From Desulfopila inferna (GTDB taxonomy: Bacteria > Desulfobacterota > Desulfobulbia > Desulfobulbales > Desulfocapsaceae): 64,000 nt of DNA. Each line of letters opens with the position of its first letter. Within the stretch, counting starts at the first letter, position 1. The notes beneath the pieces were generated by a model that saw only the letters and a list, made by a program, of their open reading frames with translations, did no database searches and was not told the origin of the DNA. Below are positions 1 to 10,800 of the stretch, one piece after another. The position numbers were made by a program, and so were the translations under genes. The DNA is taken from NCBI RefSeq assembly GCF_016919005.1, contig NZ_JAFFQE010000002.1, positions 124,001 through 188,000 of the forward strand, given 5' to 3'.

Positions 1-552
1 ATCTATAACAAAAGCGTGGAACAGTTGAGCGAGCTGCGCGATCTTGGCCTGAAAATTGCTTATATGGGATTGGAAACCGGAGATGATCAGACCCTGCAGG
101 CTATTAACAAAGGGGCAAATGCCCAACGCATGATTGAAATGGGACAAAAAATCAGAAAGGCAGGGATCAAGCTGTCCGTCACTGTCCTTCTGGGAATCGC
201 CGGAAAACAGAGATCCTCCATCCATGCCGTCGAAACGGGCAGGGTGCTGACGGCAATTGATCCGGAATTTGTCGGCGCCCTCAGTCTGATGCTGGTACCG
301 GGCACTCCTTTATACCAGGAGCACCGCCAGGGATTATTTTCTCTGCCGGAACCATTGGAGATGCTCGAGGAAATAAAGATAATGCTGCAAAATACCTCCC
401 TCACCGAAGGGTATTTCCATGCTAATCATGCCTCAAATTATCTTCCCATCAAAGCCCGGCTGCCCGATGACAAGGCGGCAACTCTCAAACTGATCGAGAA
501 TGCCCTTCAGGGAAGGGTGGGACTTAAGCCGGAATATTTGCGTGGATTGTAA
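1..552 (+). CDS. Radical SAM protein, C-terminal part (5' end outside window)
   Basis: The frame is open from the first base, so this is the last ~183 residues of a longer protein; the GTG at 16 is only an internal codon. The visible part has the second half of a radical SAM barrel. The segment YMGLETGDDQTLQAINKG is the strand and helix that usually follow the SAM-binding core. A later LVPGTPLY motif is typical of COG1032-type radical SAM enzymes that resemble the coproporphyrinogen oxidase/Elp3 group. The CxxxCxxC cluster motif would lie upstream and cannot be seen. The substrate cannot be inferred. It ends 12 bp before the convergent HTH/zinc-ribbon gene. Confidence 0.85.
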   Translation: MYNKSVEQLSELRDLGLKIAYMGLETGDDQTLQAINKGANAQRMIEMGQKIRKAGIKLSVTVLLGIAGKQRSSIHAVETGRVLTAIDPEFVGALSLMLVPGTPLYQEHRQGLFSLPEPLEMLEEIKIMLQNTSLTEGYFHANHASNYLPIKARLPDDKAATLKLIENALQGRVGLKPEYLRGL

Positions 553-564
553 AGGATATGACAA

Positions 565-849
565 TTAACGCAGTGAAAACTCAGCCATGCGAATATGGCT
601 TTCCTTGCATTTTGGACATCGTCCGGGCCGGTCGAGGCGGTCTCTTTTCTTAAAAATATAGCCGCAGCTCAGGCACTGATAGGGGCGAACCATGATTTTC
701 TCGCCGCCGGTGGATTTTTTAACGTGCTCGAGATGGGAAAACACCTCGCGCTCCTGGATGGACAACTCTGCGGAAAGATCGAGAGAGGTCCATTCGCCCT
801 GCTGCAGAAGTTCGATTAGTTGCTGCCGTATCGTTGCCGCTCGTTCCAT
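565..849 (-). CDS. Small HTH and zinc-ribbon transcriptional regulator
   Basis: A 94-residue protein starting at the ATG at 849, one base after the rnhA stop codon. A longer frame reaching into rnhA exists, but the family normally begins at MERAATIRQQ. The N-terminal ~55 residues form a winged-helix-like segment (LIELLQQGEWTSLDLSAEL). The C-terminal half is a zinc ribbon with two CxxC-type pairs (CLSCGYIF and CPKCKESH). This matches COG3357, predicted regulators with an HTH domain fused to a Zn ribbon. The tight junction with rnhA implies co-transcription and probably translational coupling. Its target is unknown. Confidence 0.8.
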   Translation of the reverse strand: MERAATIRQQLIELLQQGEWTSLDLSAELSIQEREVFSHLEHVKKSTGGEKIMVRPYQCLSCGYIFKKRDRLDRPGRCPKCKESHIRMAEFSLR

Positions 850-850
850 A

Positions 851-1558
851 TCAACAGACCAGATCGTTACGCTCGTATTCTTCATCCGGCAGCAATTGGC
901 TCCCTCTGGCACAGCTGACGGCAAGCCTGTCGCAGCGTTCGTTGAGCTGATTACCGGCATGTCCGCGAACCCATTGAAAATTTACCTGGAGATCTTCCGT
1001 AAGGCCGAGCAGCTCCTCCCATAAGTCCCTGTTTATTGCAGGCTTTCCATCTGACTTTCGCCAGCCTTTTCTACTCCAGTTCTTCGCCCAGCCTTTGGTG
1101 ATTCCGTTGACGACATAGGATGAGTCAGAATAGAGGGTAATTTTTTCACGGCTGCCTTCGAGCTCACGCAAAGCGGTGATGCAGGCCATGAGTTCCATAC
1201 GATTGTTGGTGGTGAGCCTGTAGCCGCCGCATATTTCCTTTTCCTTTCCGTTAAAAAGGATTATTACCCCATAACCGCCGGGTCCCGGATTGTTGAGCGC
1301 ACCTCCGTCCGTATACACGGTTATCCCGCCTTTCCCATGGTGTGGCGCTGCGGCGAGAGGTTTCTTCTTTACGGCTCGGGAAGAGCTGTCATTGTCCGAG
1401 TCGCTGCTTTCCAGCCATTTCATGGCCTCGGTTTCGGTGGCAAATCCTTTAAATTTTGCCCCCGGATACCCTTTCACCTGGGCTTCTGTCTCACTCCAGG
1501 TGTTATAGATACCAGGTGAAATACCCTGCTTAACCGCGTAATATTTTTTTTTGGACAT
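851..1558 (-). CDS. rnhA: Ribonuclease HI with N-terminal hybrid-binding domain
   Basis: This 235-residue enzyme cleaves the RNA strand of RNA-DNA hybrids. Residues ~5-50 form the hybrid-binding (viroplasmin-like) domain, with KKYYAVKQGISPGIYNTW and the FKGFATETEAMKWL segment. A low-complexity Ser/Asp/Lys linker follows. The catalytic RNase H domain runs from ~78 to 215 with the four expected acidic residues: D84 (YTDGG), E122 (RMELMA), D145 (YSDSS) and D210 (ERCDRLA). His200 sits in the usual flexible loop. The architecture is the type I form with an added binding domain, common in bacteria and eukaryotes but absent from E. coli RnhA. It probably forms a two-gene unit with the HTH/zinc-ribbon gene downstream. 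Confidence 0.95.
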   Translation of the reverse strand: MSKKKYYAVKQGISPGIYNTWSETEAQVKGYPGAKFKGFATETEAMKWLESSDSDNDSSSRAVKKKPLAAAPHHGKGGITVYTDGGALNNPGPGGYGVIILFNGKEKEICGGYRLTTNNRMELMACITALRELEGSREKITLYSDSSYVVNGITKGWAKNWSRKGWRKSDGKPAINRDLWEELLGLTEDLQVNFQWVRGHAGNQLNERCDRLAVSCARGSQLLPDEEYERNDLVC

Positions 1559-1657
1559 ATGATGTGTGCCTGTATGTCGAAATTTTTCGAAGTCGGAGTT
1601 TATGCCCGCAAGGGGTGCTTATCGCGAAGCCATCATCATAACAATGTCTTAAAACAA

Positions 1658-1691
1658 AAAAAGTGATAAAGCCCCGAGGCTTTATCACTTT
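1658..1691 (-). terminator. Intrinsic terminator after yajC
   Basis: A perfect 15-bp inverted repeat: AAAAGTGATAAAGCC, a CCGA loop, then GGCTTTATCACTTTT. On the minus strand it is followed by a U-rich run (the complement of 1651-1660). It ends the glk-kinase-tgt-yajC transcript before rnhA, so rnhA should have its own promoter in 1559-1657. Confidence 0.9.
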
Positions 1692-1740
1692 TCCAGTCAA
1701 CTGCCGGCAGGTCTGCTAAAACTCAGCAGCCTCTGATTCC

Positions 1741-2082
1741 TCAGGAACCGCCTTTCTTTTTGGTCGCAGGGGCAGCTTCCGCCGCTGCAGCGCTTCCGCC
1801 TATGGCATCACGGGAAACCTTCACCCGGATGTCTTTGGCGATTTCCATGGTAATCACGGTATCGGTCAAACCGGTGATTGTTCCATGAATGCCGCCACGG
1901 GTAACGACTTTGTCTCCGCTTTTGAGCTCGCTTAGAAACTTCTGATGCTGTTTAGCCTGCTTTTGCTGGGGTCGGATGAGCAGAAAATAAAAAACCACGA
2001 AAATTAAAATTAATGGCAAAAATGATGCAAACCCTCCAGCTCCACCAGCTCCGGGAGCGGCGGCATAGGCGATACCTGTCAT
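1741..2082 (-). CDS. yajC: Sec translocase auxiliary subunit YajC
   Basis: A 113-residue inner-membrane protein. A short Gly/Ala-rich N-terminus is followed by one hydrophobic segment (~20-37, FLPLILIFVVFYFLL). Then comes the RPQQKQAKQHQKFLSELKSGDKVVTRGGIHGTI signature of the YajC family, which associates with SecDF. The C-terminus is an Ala/Lys-rich tail. It follows tgt by ~100 bp on the same strand; the tgt-yajC pairing is conserved in many bacteria. secD and secF, often next, are not present here: a terminator follows directly. Confidence 0.95.
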   Translation of the reverse strand: MTGIAYAAAPGAGGAGGFASFLPLILIFVVFYFLLIRPQQKQAKQHQKFLSELKSGDKVVTRGGIHGTITGLTDTVITMEIAKDIRVKVSRDAIGGSAAAAEAAPATKKKGGS

Positions 2083-2186
2083 AACTCTTCCTCCAATGGG
2101 ACATTGTGACTGACACGGAGTTTCTTTCCAATGCCATTATAGTACATGAATAAATCGATTTTTTCTTCAATAGTTGAGTAGAATAA

Positions 2187-4420
<2,234 letters not shown>

Positions 4421-4457
4421 TATTCTGAGAGAATTTGCAGATAATAATTAAAGATTG

Positions 4458-5450
4458 CTATATTTTACTTTTGGCATAGTGCAGACAGCCATACAGATTC
4501 GCATGTTTCCTGGTTATGATATACACCGGAATGGACTGCAGCAATGAAGTCATTTTCTCTTTGCGGACGAAGGCTTGGAGAAAAGGCTCCAGGGAAACTT
4601 TGCCAAGAAGATGAAGAATGACACCACCCCCTATATAAAGACCTCCCCGGGCATATAATTTTAAAACAAGATTGGCAGCCTCCGAGCCGAGGGCGGCAAG
4701 ATATCGGTCGATAACCATTGTGCACAAAGGACAAGGTTTTTCGGCGACGGCCCCTTCGACCACAACCGGCGCAAGATCATCCATGGTCTTGACCCTGCGG
4801 CGTACCCAATCGACGGCGGTAATATCGCTCATCTCATCATAGTAGTGGTATAATGAGGTTATGCCGGGACCGGCACATACCTGTTCGGCGCTGACATCCG
4901 ACGATAAATTCCTCATCATCCAGGCAGCGAAGTCCAGTTCTTCCTTGTCCGTAGGGGTGAAGCCGGCATGGCCACCTTCCGTCCCCCTGATTACATAGGA
5001 GTCACCGACAGGAACAAGATAGCCCTGTCCCAGTCCTGTTCCCGGTGCAATCACCCCGATGGTCTGATCTGCCATTGCCGAACCGCCCTTCAATTCGACC
5101 TTTTCCCTGTCTCGCAGGTGAGGAACCACAGCCGCCAAAGCTGTCAGATCATTGATCAGCATCACCTTCTTCAACGAGAACTGATCCTGCAGGCGCCTTA
5201 CACTCATCTTCCAGGGAAGATTGGTCATCGAAACGCGGTCGCCTTCTATCACTCCGGCTACGGCAAGGCAGAGATAATCGATGGTGACCGAATATTCCAG
5301 GAGAAAGGAGATAATCACTTCCTCAATGCCTGAGAATTCCTCATTGCGGTAGACCGCCTGCATTTTGAATGCATCGGTATCGGTATCAAGATCGCAAAAT
5401 CCGATTCTGCTCTTTGTTCCACCAAGATCGACTGCCAGCAAATTTGTCAC
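4458..5450 (-). CDS. glk: Glucokinase
   Basis: An ATP-dependent glucokinase of the Glk family (330 residues) that makes glucose 6-phosphate. The phosphate-1 motif is LLAVDLGGTKSRIGF at the N-terminus. The VIAPGTGLGQGYLVP loop and EGGHAGFTP (sugar-binding Glu/His) follow, and the adenosine region is GLYIGGGV near the end. A frame extending to 5540 exists. I chose the GTG at 5450 because AGGAGG lies four bases upstream and the protein then begins at the conserved strand. It leads the operon with the APH-type kinase and tgt. Confidence 0.93.
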   Translation of the reverse strand: MTNLLAVDLGGTKSRIGFCDLDTDTDAFKMQAVYRNEEFSGIEEVIISFLLEYSVTIDYLCLAVAGVIEGDRVSMTNLPWKMSVRRLQDQFSLKKVMLINDLTALAAVVPHLRDREKVELKGGSAMADQTIGVIAPGTGLGQGYLVPVGDSYVIRGTEGGHAGFTPTDKEELDFAAWMMRNLSSDVSAEQVCAGPGITSLYHYYDEMSDITAVDWVRRRVKTMDDLAPVVVEGAVAEKPCPLCTMVIDRYLAALGSEAANLVLKLYARGGLYIGGGVILHLLGKVSLEPFLQAFVRKEKMTSLLQSIPVYIITRKHANLYGCLHYAKSKI

Positions 5451-5592
5451 AGAGCCTCCTGTAAACGGTATTTTACCCCCAAGCTCCCTGGCTTCCTGTG
5501 AAACCTTCCCGCTGAAAATACAGTTTGAATCATTAATCACATAACAGGCTATGAATGATCTCCTTAAAAGTCATCATAGTTGCCGAGAAGGA

Positions 5593-6357
5593 CTACTCTT
5601 CCAACAAGATAATTTCCCAAGCTTCGGTTCTGCTATTATTGGTTTCTGTTTTAACTATGGAAAACTCAAAAATATTAGATGAATCCATAAAGACCGAATC
5701 ATTGGTAATATCTGATTTGGAGCAGTGGAAGAAGACGGTTTCCGGGATCAACCCGTTTTTCTGCAGAGTAAAATAACGCATAAAGCCGAACCCACGATCG
5801 GGATTATAATTCACGGCAGTACCTCGTTGACGGTTTTGCCCCGAAGATGTATGGATGGGGAGCAGGCCGGGAATCAAAAAGCCTGAAAGGTAGCTGTCGG
5901 CCACCTCTTTCAGATCGGTGCTGGCGTGCTTAAAGGCGATAACATCCACCCTGCAACCCATATTCTGCAGGGCGAGCACCAGACGTATGAAATCTCCGTC
6001 ACCGGTCAGCAGAATTATACGGTCCAGGTTTCGAGCCTGCAGCAGTGCATCGATCGCCAGGTCCATATCGGCATTGGCCTTGGTTGTCAGGATTCCTTCA
6101 TCGTCGACAAAATGCTTCACATATTTTTTTATGACCTTGAAACCGCACTGACGCAGAATATCATGATAACGGTAGAGTTTCTGCTTGTACTCATGGTCGT
6201 CTTTAGTACGAGCACGGTCTTCGGCCAGATAGGAATTTGCCCTGAGCAGGACGGAGTTGCCGGTATTGGCCAACTCCACAAGAACGTCATAGCGCATGCC
6301 GTATCCTCCGCAGAGACGGATATTTTCGGCATCGACATATATTCCGGTTTTCAACAT
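5593..6357 (-). CDS. NYN-domain nuclease fused to a cold-shock-like domain
   Basis: A 254-residue protein with two parts. Residues 1-~165 are a NYN/LabA-type PIN-like domain: YVDAENIRL, the acidic segment ANADMDLAIDAL, and LLTGDGDFIRLV. These acidic residues normally bind metal for RNA cleavage. Residues ~178-225 resemble a cold-shock fold: GTAVNYNPDRGFGFM, then VFFHCSKSD, echoing the RNP1/RNP2 motifs that bind single-stranded nucleic acid. A strong ribosome site (GAGGTAGG) precedes the ATG. It sits 49 bp after guaA on the same strand, so it is likely the third gene of the gua operon. An RNA-processing role is inferred. Confidence 0.82.
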   Translation of the reverse strand: MLKTGIYVDAENIRLCGGYGMRYDVLVELANTGNSVLLRANSYLAEDRARTKDDHEYKQKLYRYHDILRQCGFKVIKKYVKHFVDDEGILTTKANADMDLAIDALLQARNLDRIILLTGDGDFIRLVLALQNMGCRVDVIAFKHASTDLKEVADSYLSGFLIPGLLPIHTSSGQNRQRGTAVNYNPDRGFGFMRYFTLQKNGLIPETVFFHCSKSDITNDSVFMDSSNIFEFSIVKTETNNSRTEAWEIILLEE

Positions 6358-6406
6358 TTACCTACCTCACTGCATTAAACTCCTCAACACGGACGATCCT
6401 TCTCTG

Positions 6407-7957
6407 TTACTCCCACTCTATAGTTGCCGGCGGCTTGGAAGAGATATCATAAACTACCCTGTTAACTCCCCTCACCTCGTTAATAATCCTTCCTGAAATA
6501 ATCTGCAGTATTTCATAGGGTAATCTGGACCAATCGGCTGTCATGGCATCCTTGGAATCCACTGCCCGTATGGCAATGACATTCTCATAGGTTCTGAAGT
6601 CGCCCATCACACCCACAGTCTGAATCGGCAGCAGCACGGCAAAGGACTGCCACACTTTCCGATAATATCCGCTTTTCTTCATCTCCTCCAGAACAATGAC
6701 ATCCGCCTTTCGCAGAATCTCCAGTCGTTCCGAAGTGATTTCGCCCATAATACGGATTCCCAGGCCCGGCCCGGGGAACGGCTGACGATAGATTGCCTCT
6801 TCCGGAAGACCCAGTTCAAGACCGAGTTCCCGCACCTCATCTTTGAAAAGTTCACGCAAAGGTTCAATCAGATCAAGCTTCATAACCTCCGGCAGACCAC
6901 CCACATTGTGATGTGATTTTATGGGAGCCTCTCCACGAAACGATACAGATTCAATGACATCAGGATAGAGGGTTCCCTGAGCCAGGTAATCGACATCGCC
7001 AAGTTTGCTGGCCTCGTCTTCAAATATTTTTATAAACCCCAGGCCTATACGCTTCCGTTTTATCTCCGGATCAATGATTCCCTGAAGCTCGGAGAGGAAA
7101 AAATCTTCAGCATCGACATCAATAACCTTCAGCTTGCTTTTTTCCCGAAAGAAACGAAGAATTGATTCAGACTCACCGCTGCGCATCAGGCCGTTATTGA
7201 CGTATATGCAGGTAAGCTGCTCCCCTATGGCCCGATGCACTATGGCCGCGGTAACGGAAGAGTCCACCCCGCCGGAAAGTGCGCAGATAACCTTGGCGTC
7301 ACCGACCTTCCTGCGAATTGCCTCGACATTGGACTCTATGAAGGAATGCATGGTCCACTTCGGGCTGCAGGAGCAGATGCCGAATATGAAATTTCTGAGA
7401 ACATCGTTGCCTATCAGCGTATGAGCAACCTCCGGGTGAAACTGTACCCCGACAAGCGGCCTTTTCATATGTCTGAAAGCGGCAAAAGGTGAATTTTCAC
7501 TTATTGCCGTTGCGGCAAAGCCGGGCGGCATTCTCTCAACCCTGTCGCCGTGGCTCATCCAGACCTGATGTTTGAAATAGTCGGTTTCAAGTCCAGCAAA
7601 CAAACCATCTGTAACCTTGACCTGAAGATCCGCCTTGCCGAACTCTCTCTTGCTGGCTTTCTCGACACCTCCGCCGAGCTGCTGCACCATCAATTGAGCA
7701 CCATAGCAGATGCCTAAGACCGGAATTCCCAGCTCAAAAAGCGCACTGTCGGAGACTGGAGCATCCCGGTCATAGACCGATGAGGGACCGCCGGAGAGCA
7801 CAATACCCTTGGGTTTCAGAGCAGTAATTTTCTCTATGTCTACGGAGAAAGGATGTATTTCGCAATATACTTTCTGTTCTCTGATGCGCCGGGCGATAAG
7901 CTGGGTCGTCTGCGAACCAAAGTCCAGAATGAGAATCATTTCATCATGAATATTCAT
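6407..7957 (-). CDS. guaA: GMP synthase (glutamine-hydrolysing)
   Basis: This enzyme converts XMP to GMP using ATP and glutamine. The full-length 516-residue protein has an N-terminal class I amidotransferase domain (nucleophile in GICYGAQLM, then HPEV with His and Glu) and an ATP-pyrophosphatase domain with the P-loop LSGGVDSSV. The C-terminal dimerisation domain carries [14 protein letters not shown] and ends in PPATIEWE. It lies 78 bp downstream of guaB, the standard guaBA arrangement for guanine nucleotide synthesis. Confidence 0.98.
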   Translation of the reverse strand: MNIHDEMILILDFGSQTTQLIARRIREQKVYCEIHPFSVDIEKITALKPKGIVLSGGPSSVYDRDAPVSDSALFELGIPVLGICYGAQLMVQQLGGGVEKASKREFGKADLQVKVTDGLFAGLETDYFKHQVWMSHGDRVERMPPGFAATAISENSPFAAFRHMKRPLVGVQFHPEVAHTLIGNDVLRNFIFGICSCSPKWTMHSFIESNVEAIRRKVGDAKVICALSGGVDSSVTAAIVHRAIGEQLTCIYVNNGLMRSGESESILRFFREKSKLKVIDVDAEDFFLSELQGIIDPEIKRKRIGLGFIKIFEDEASKLGDVDYLAQGTLYPDVIESVSFRGEAPIKSHHNVGGLPEVMKLDLIEPLRELFKDEVRELGLELGLPEEAIYRQPFPGPGLGIRIMGEITSERLEILRKADVIVLEEMKKSGYYRKVWQSFAVLLPIQTVGVMGDFRTYENVIAIRAVDSKDAMTADWSRLPYEILQIISGRIINEVRGVNRVVYDISSKPPATIEWE

Positions 7958-8035
7958 AACAATCCAATGTTGATTAAAATTAACACTTGCCGGTCAACAC
8001 ATTTTCTGAACCGGGACAGACGCCGGAATTCGAGA

Positions 8036-9499
8036 TCAGGCCGTTCTGTAATTCGGCGCCTCTTTAGTGATGATGACATCATGAACATGCGACTCCCTGA
8101 GGCCGGCAGATGAAATCCTCACAAAGGTGGCCTTGTTTCTCAACTCCTCGATGGTCGACGCCCCAAGATATCCCATGCTGGATCGCAGCCCTCCAAGAAG
8201 CTGGTACATCACATTGACCAGCGGACCACGATACGGTACTCTTCCCTCGATGCCCTCGGGTACCATTTTGGACTGGCTGGTGACATCCGATTGAAAATAC
8301 CTGTCGGATGATCCCGCGCCCATGGCCCCTAAAGAGCCCATACCCCGGTATCCCTTATATGTGCGTCCCTGGTAGAGAAAGGTTTCCCCGGGTGTTTCAT
8401 CTGTTCCGGCAAAAAGCGAACCGATCATAATGGAATGTGCTCCCGCCCCTATGGCCTTGGCGAGGTCGCCGGAGTGCTGGATCCCACCGTCAGCAATAAT
8501 GGGAATTCCATATTTTTCACCTACACTGACGCAGTTACGCAATGCCGTCATCTGCGGCACGCCAACGCCGGCGACGATCCTGGTGGTGCAGATTGATCCC
8601 GGTCCCACACCTACCTTGACCGCATTTGCCCCGGCTTTTATCAAATCCATAGCTCCTTCGGCTGTGGCCACATTCCCGGCAATCACCTGAATATCGGGAA
8701 AATTCGACTTCACCTTTTCAAGGGAACTGATAACCCCTCTGGAATGGCCGTGGGCCGAGTCGAGGACGACGACATCCACCCCCGCCTTAAGCAGCCTTTC
8801 GGTATTTTCGAGCAAATCATCGCCAACACCAATCGCCGCTCCGACAATCAGTCGGCCGAATCCATCTTTTGCGGCGTTGGGATATTTTTTTATTTTCTCC
8901 AGATCCTTTATGGTTATCAGACCTTTCAAATTGCCGGCATCGTCCACAACCAGCAGCTTTTCAATTCTATGTTCATGGAGCAGGGCTTTGGAATGCTCAA
9001 GATCTATGCCGACTCTCGCAGTAACCAGATTCTTGCTGGTCATCACATCGGCAACCCGGAGATCGCTGTCGGAGACGAAGCGTAGATCACGGTTAGTGAC
9101 GATACCGACAAGCTTGCCCTTATCCAGGACAGGAAGACCCGATATTTTGTAGGTACTCATGATTTCCTGAACCTCGGCCACCGACTGGAACTGATTGACG
9201 GTTATGGGATCGATGATCATGCCGGATTCGGACTTCTTTACCTTTTCAACCTCGAGCACCTGGCGATCAATGCTCATGTTCTTATGAATTATACCGATAC
9301 CGCCTTCCCTGGCCATGGCTATGGCTGCGCGATGTTCGGTAACCGAATCCATAGCAGCGCTGACAAGCGGAGCATTGAGCGAAATTGAATCGGTAAGCCT
9401 GGTGGCAAGTGAAACGGAGTTGGGCAGGACTTCCGAAGAGGCGGGTACAAGTAGTAAATCATCGAAGGTCAATGCTAATTCAATATTCTCCGGCAGCAT
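8036..9499 (-). CDS. guaB: IMP dehydrogenase
   Basis: This is the rate-limiting oxidation of IMP to XMP, with NAD. The protein has 487 residues when started at the ATG at 9499, which has AAGGAG six bases upstream. A longer frame to 9607 lacks a ribosome site and family similarity. The barrel begins with [11 protein letters not shown]. Two CBS domains (about residues 95-205) are inserted. The catalytic cysteine is in [13 protein letters not shown] and the mobile flap in [10 protein letters not shown]. It is the first gene of guaB-guaA-NYN. The ~300-bp region upstream, shared with the divergent yciO-like gene, must hold both promoters; I see no recognisable riboswitch there. Confidence 0.98.
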   Translation of the reverse strand: MLPENIELALTFDDLLLVPASSEVLPNSVSLATRLTDSISLNAPLVSAAMDSVTEHRAAIAMAREGGIGIIHKNMSIDRQVLEVEKVKKSESGMIIDPITVNQFQSVAEVQEIMSTYKISGLPVLDKGKLVGIVTNRDLRFVSDSDLRVADVMTSKNLVTARVGIDLEHSKALLHEHRIEKLLVVDDAGNLKGLITIKDLEKIKKYPNAAKDGFGRLIVGAAIGVGDDLLENTERLLKAGVDVVVLDSAHGHSRGVISSLEKVKSNFPDIQVIAGNVATAEGAMDLIKAGANAVKVGVGPGSICTTRIVAGVGVPQMTALRNCVSVGEKYGIPIIADGGIQHSGDLAKAIGAGAHSIMIGSLFAGTDETPGETFLYQGRTYKGYRGMGSLGAMGAGSSDRYFQSDVTSQSKMVPEGIEGRVPYRGPLVNVMYQLLGGLRSSMGYLGASTIEELRNKATFVRISSAGLRESHVHDVIITKEAPNYRTA

Positions 9500-9799
9500 G
9501 GTCGGCTCCTTTTCCAGAAATTTAACATAAGGCGGACAACAAGGAAACATCGCTGATGTTGACGAAATATCAGGATGATTCGCTACAAATTGTCTCTGCC
9601 TGTACAATACAATATTTATGACTGTTGCAGCAAAAATTTTTACGTATTAACGTGTGAAGTTATTGTCCTTGGCAAACATATGCATATACTGTCAGGATTC
9701 CCACTGAAATTAACTCTATTATATGGAATCTTCTCTCATTCAGCAGAAGAAAATTCCCGGAAAGTATTCCACTCCAAATAGGATAAACACACTGGATCC

Positions 9800-10408
9800 A
9801 TGCTTATTTCAATCAACCCGGATAATCCGCAACAGCGTCTGATCGATCAGATAGTGAAAAAGCTGCAGGAAGGTGCAGTTATCAGTTATCCCACCGATAC
9901 CGGATACGGCATCGGCTGTGACATGTTCAACCAGAAGGCAGTCAAGAAGGTCATCCAGATAAAAAAAAGGCCGAAGCACAAACCTTTTAGTTTCATGTGC
10001 TCCAGCTTAAAAAATATCAGCGAATATGCCCACGTTTCAAACACTGCCTATCGTTTGCTCAAAAAGAATCTTCCCGGCCCCTATACTTTCGTCCTTCCGG
10101 GAACAAAGCTTGTTCCCAGGATAATGTCGACAAAACAGAAAACCGTCGGCATCAGAGTTCCCGATTCTCCGATATGCCTGATGTTGCTTGAAACACTCGG
10201 TAATCCTATAGTCAATACCAGTATCCCTTACGAAGACGATCCTCCTCCGACCGAGGCTTATGAAATCGAATTGATCATGGGAAACCATGTCGACATTATC
10301 ATCGATGGAGGACCGGTTTACCCCGACCCTTCATCTGTGATCGATCTTACCGGCGATCAGCCCGAAATTCTGCGTGAAGGGAAGGGGAACCTCACTCCGT
10401 TTTACTGA
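9800..10408 (+). CDS. YciO/YrdC/Sua5-family protein
   Basis: A 202-residue single-domain protein of the family that includes threonylcarbamoyl-AMP synthase (TsaC/Sua5), involved in t6A37 of tRNA. Motifs are GAVISYPTDTGYGIGCD, the KKRPKHKPF basic loop, LPGPYTFVLP and GIRVPDSP. It matches the YciO branch rather than a bona fide TsaC, so the exact activity is uncertain. Its end overlaps the convergent IHF/HU gene by 17 bp. Confidence 0.85.
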   Translation: MLISINPDNPQQRLIDQIVKKLQEGAVISYPTDTGYGIGCDMFNQKAVKKVIQIKKRPKHKPFSFMCSSLKNISEYAHVSNTAYRLLKKNLPGPYTFVLPGTKLVPRIMSTKQKTVGIRVPDSPICLMLLETLGNPIVNTSIPYEDDPPPTEAYEIELIMGNHVDIIIDGGPVYPDPSSVIDLTGDQPEILREGKGNLTPFY

Positions 10409-10676
10409 TGAGCGACTCTTTCAGAGATTTGCTCATGGTGAAATGAAGAGTTTTTCTCTCCGGGATATCCATGACAATGCCGGTTCTCGGATTTTTGGTG
10501 CTTCTTGCCTTCCTTTTTCGCGTAGAAAAACTTCCGAAACCACGAAGTTCCACCCTCCTGTCTTCTGCAAGGGCCTCTCCCATGGTATCAAGTATTATAT
10601 CAAGAGCAACGCTGACATCCTGCTTCTGCAGAGACAGCTCCTCACTTACCTTATTGATCAGATCTTTTTTTAACAT
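10392..10676 (-). CDS. HU/IHF-family DNA-binding protein
   Basis: A 94-residue nucleoid protein. It shows the conserved start LKKDLINKVSEEL, the VELRGFGSFSTRKRKAR beta-arm entry, and NPRTG at the arm tip with the intercalating proline. The sequence and its position downstream of rpsA favour an integration host factor beta-type subunit, as in the rpsA-ihfB order of many proteobacteria. However, a terminator lies between rpsA and this gene, so it needs its own promoter. IHF-beta versus HU cannot be settled by eye. Confidence 0.88.
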   Translation of the reverse strand: MLKKDLINKVSEELSLQKQDVSVALDIILDTMGEALAEDRRVELRGFGSFSTRKRKARSTKNPRTGIVMDIPERKTLHFTMSKSLKESLISKTE

Positions 10677-10732
10677 ATTGAAAAACCTATTCGTTCTGCA
10701 TTGGCTCCAGGGCCGTTAGTGATATAAAAAAA

Positions 10733-10770
10733 AAAGTTGTTTTACCGGATCACTCCGGTAAAACAACTTT
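10733..10770 (-). terminator. Intrinsic terminator of rpsA
   Basis: A perfect 17-bp stem (AAAGTTGTTTTACCGGA and its complement) around a TCAC loop. On the minus strand it is followed by a run of U (complement of the A tract at 10726-10735). It lies about 30 bp after the rpsA stop codon. Confidence 0.92.
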
Positions 10771-10800
10771 GACTGTCAGTGAAGCTAGCCTGTCACACGC

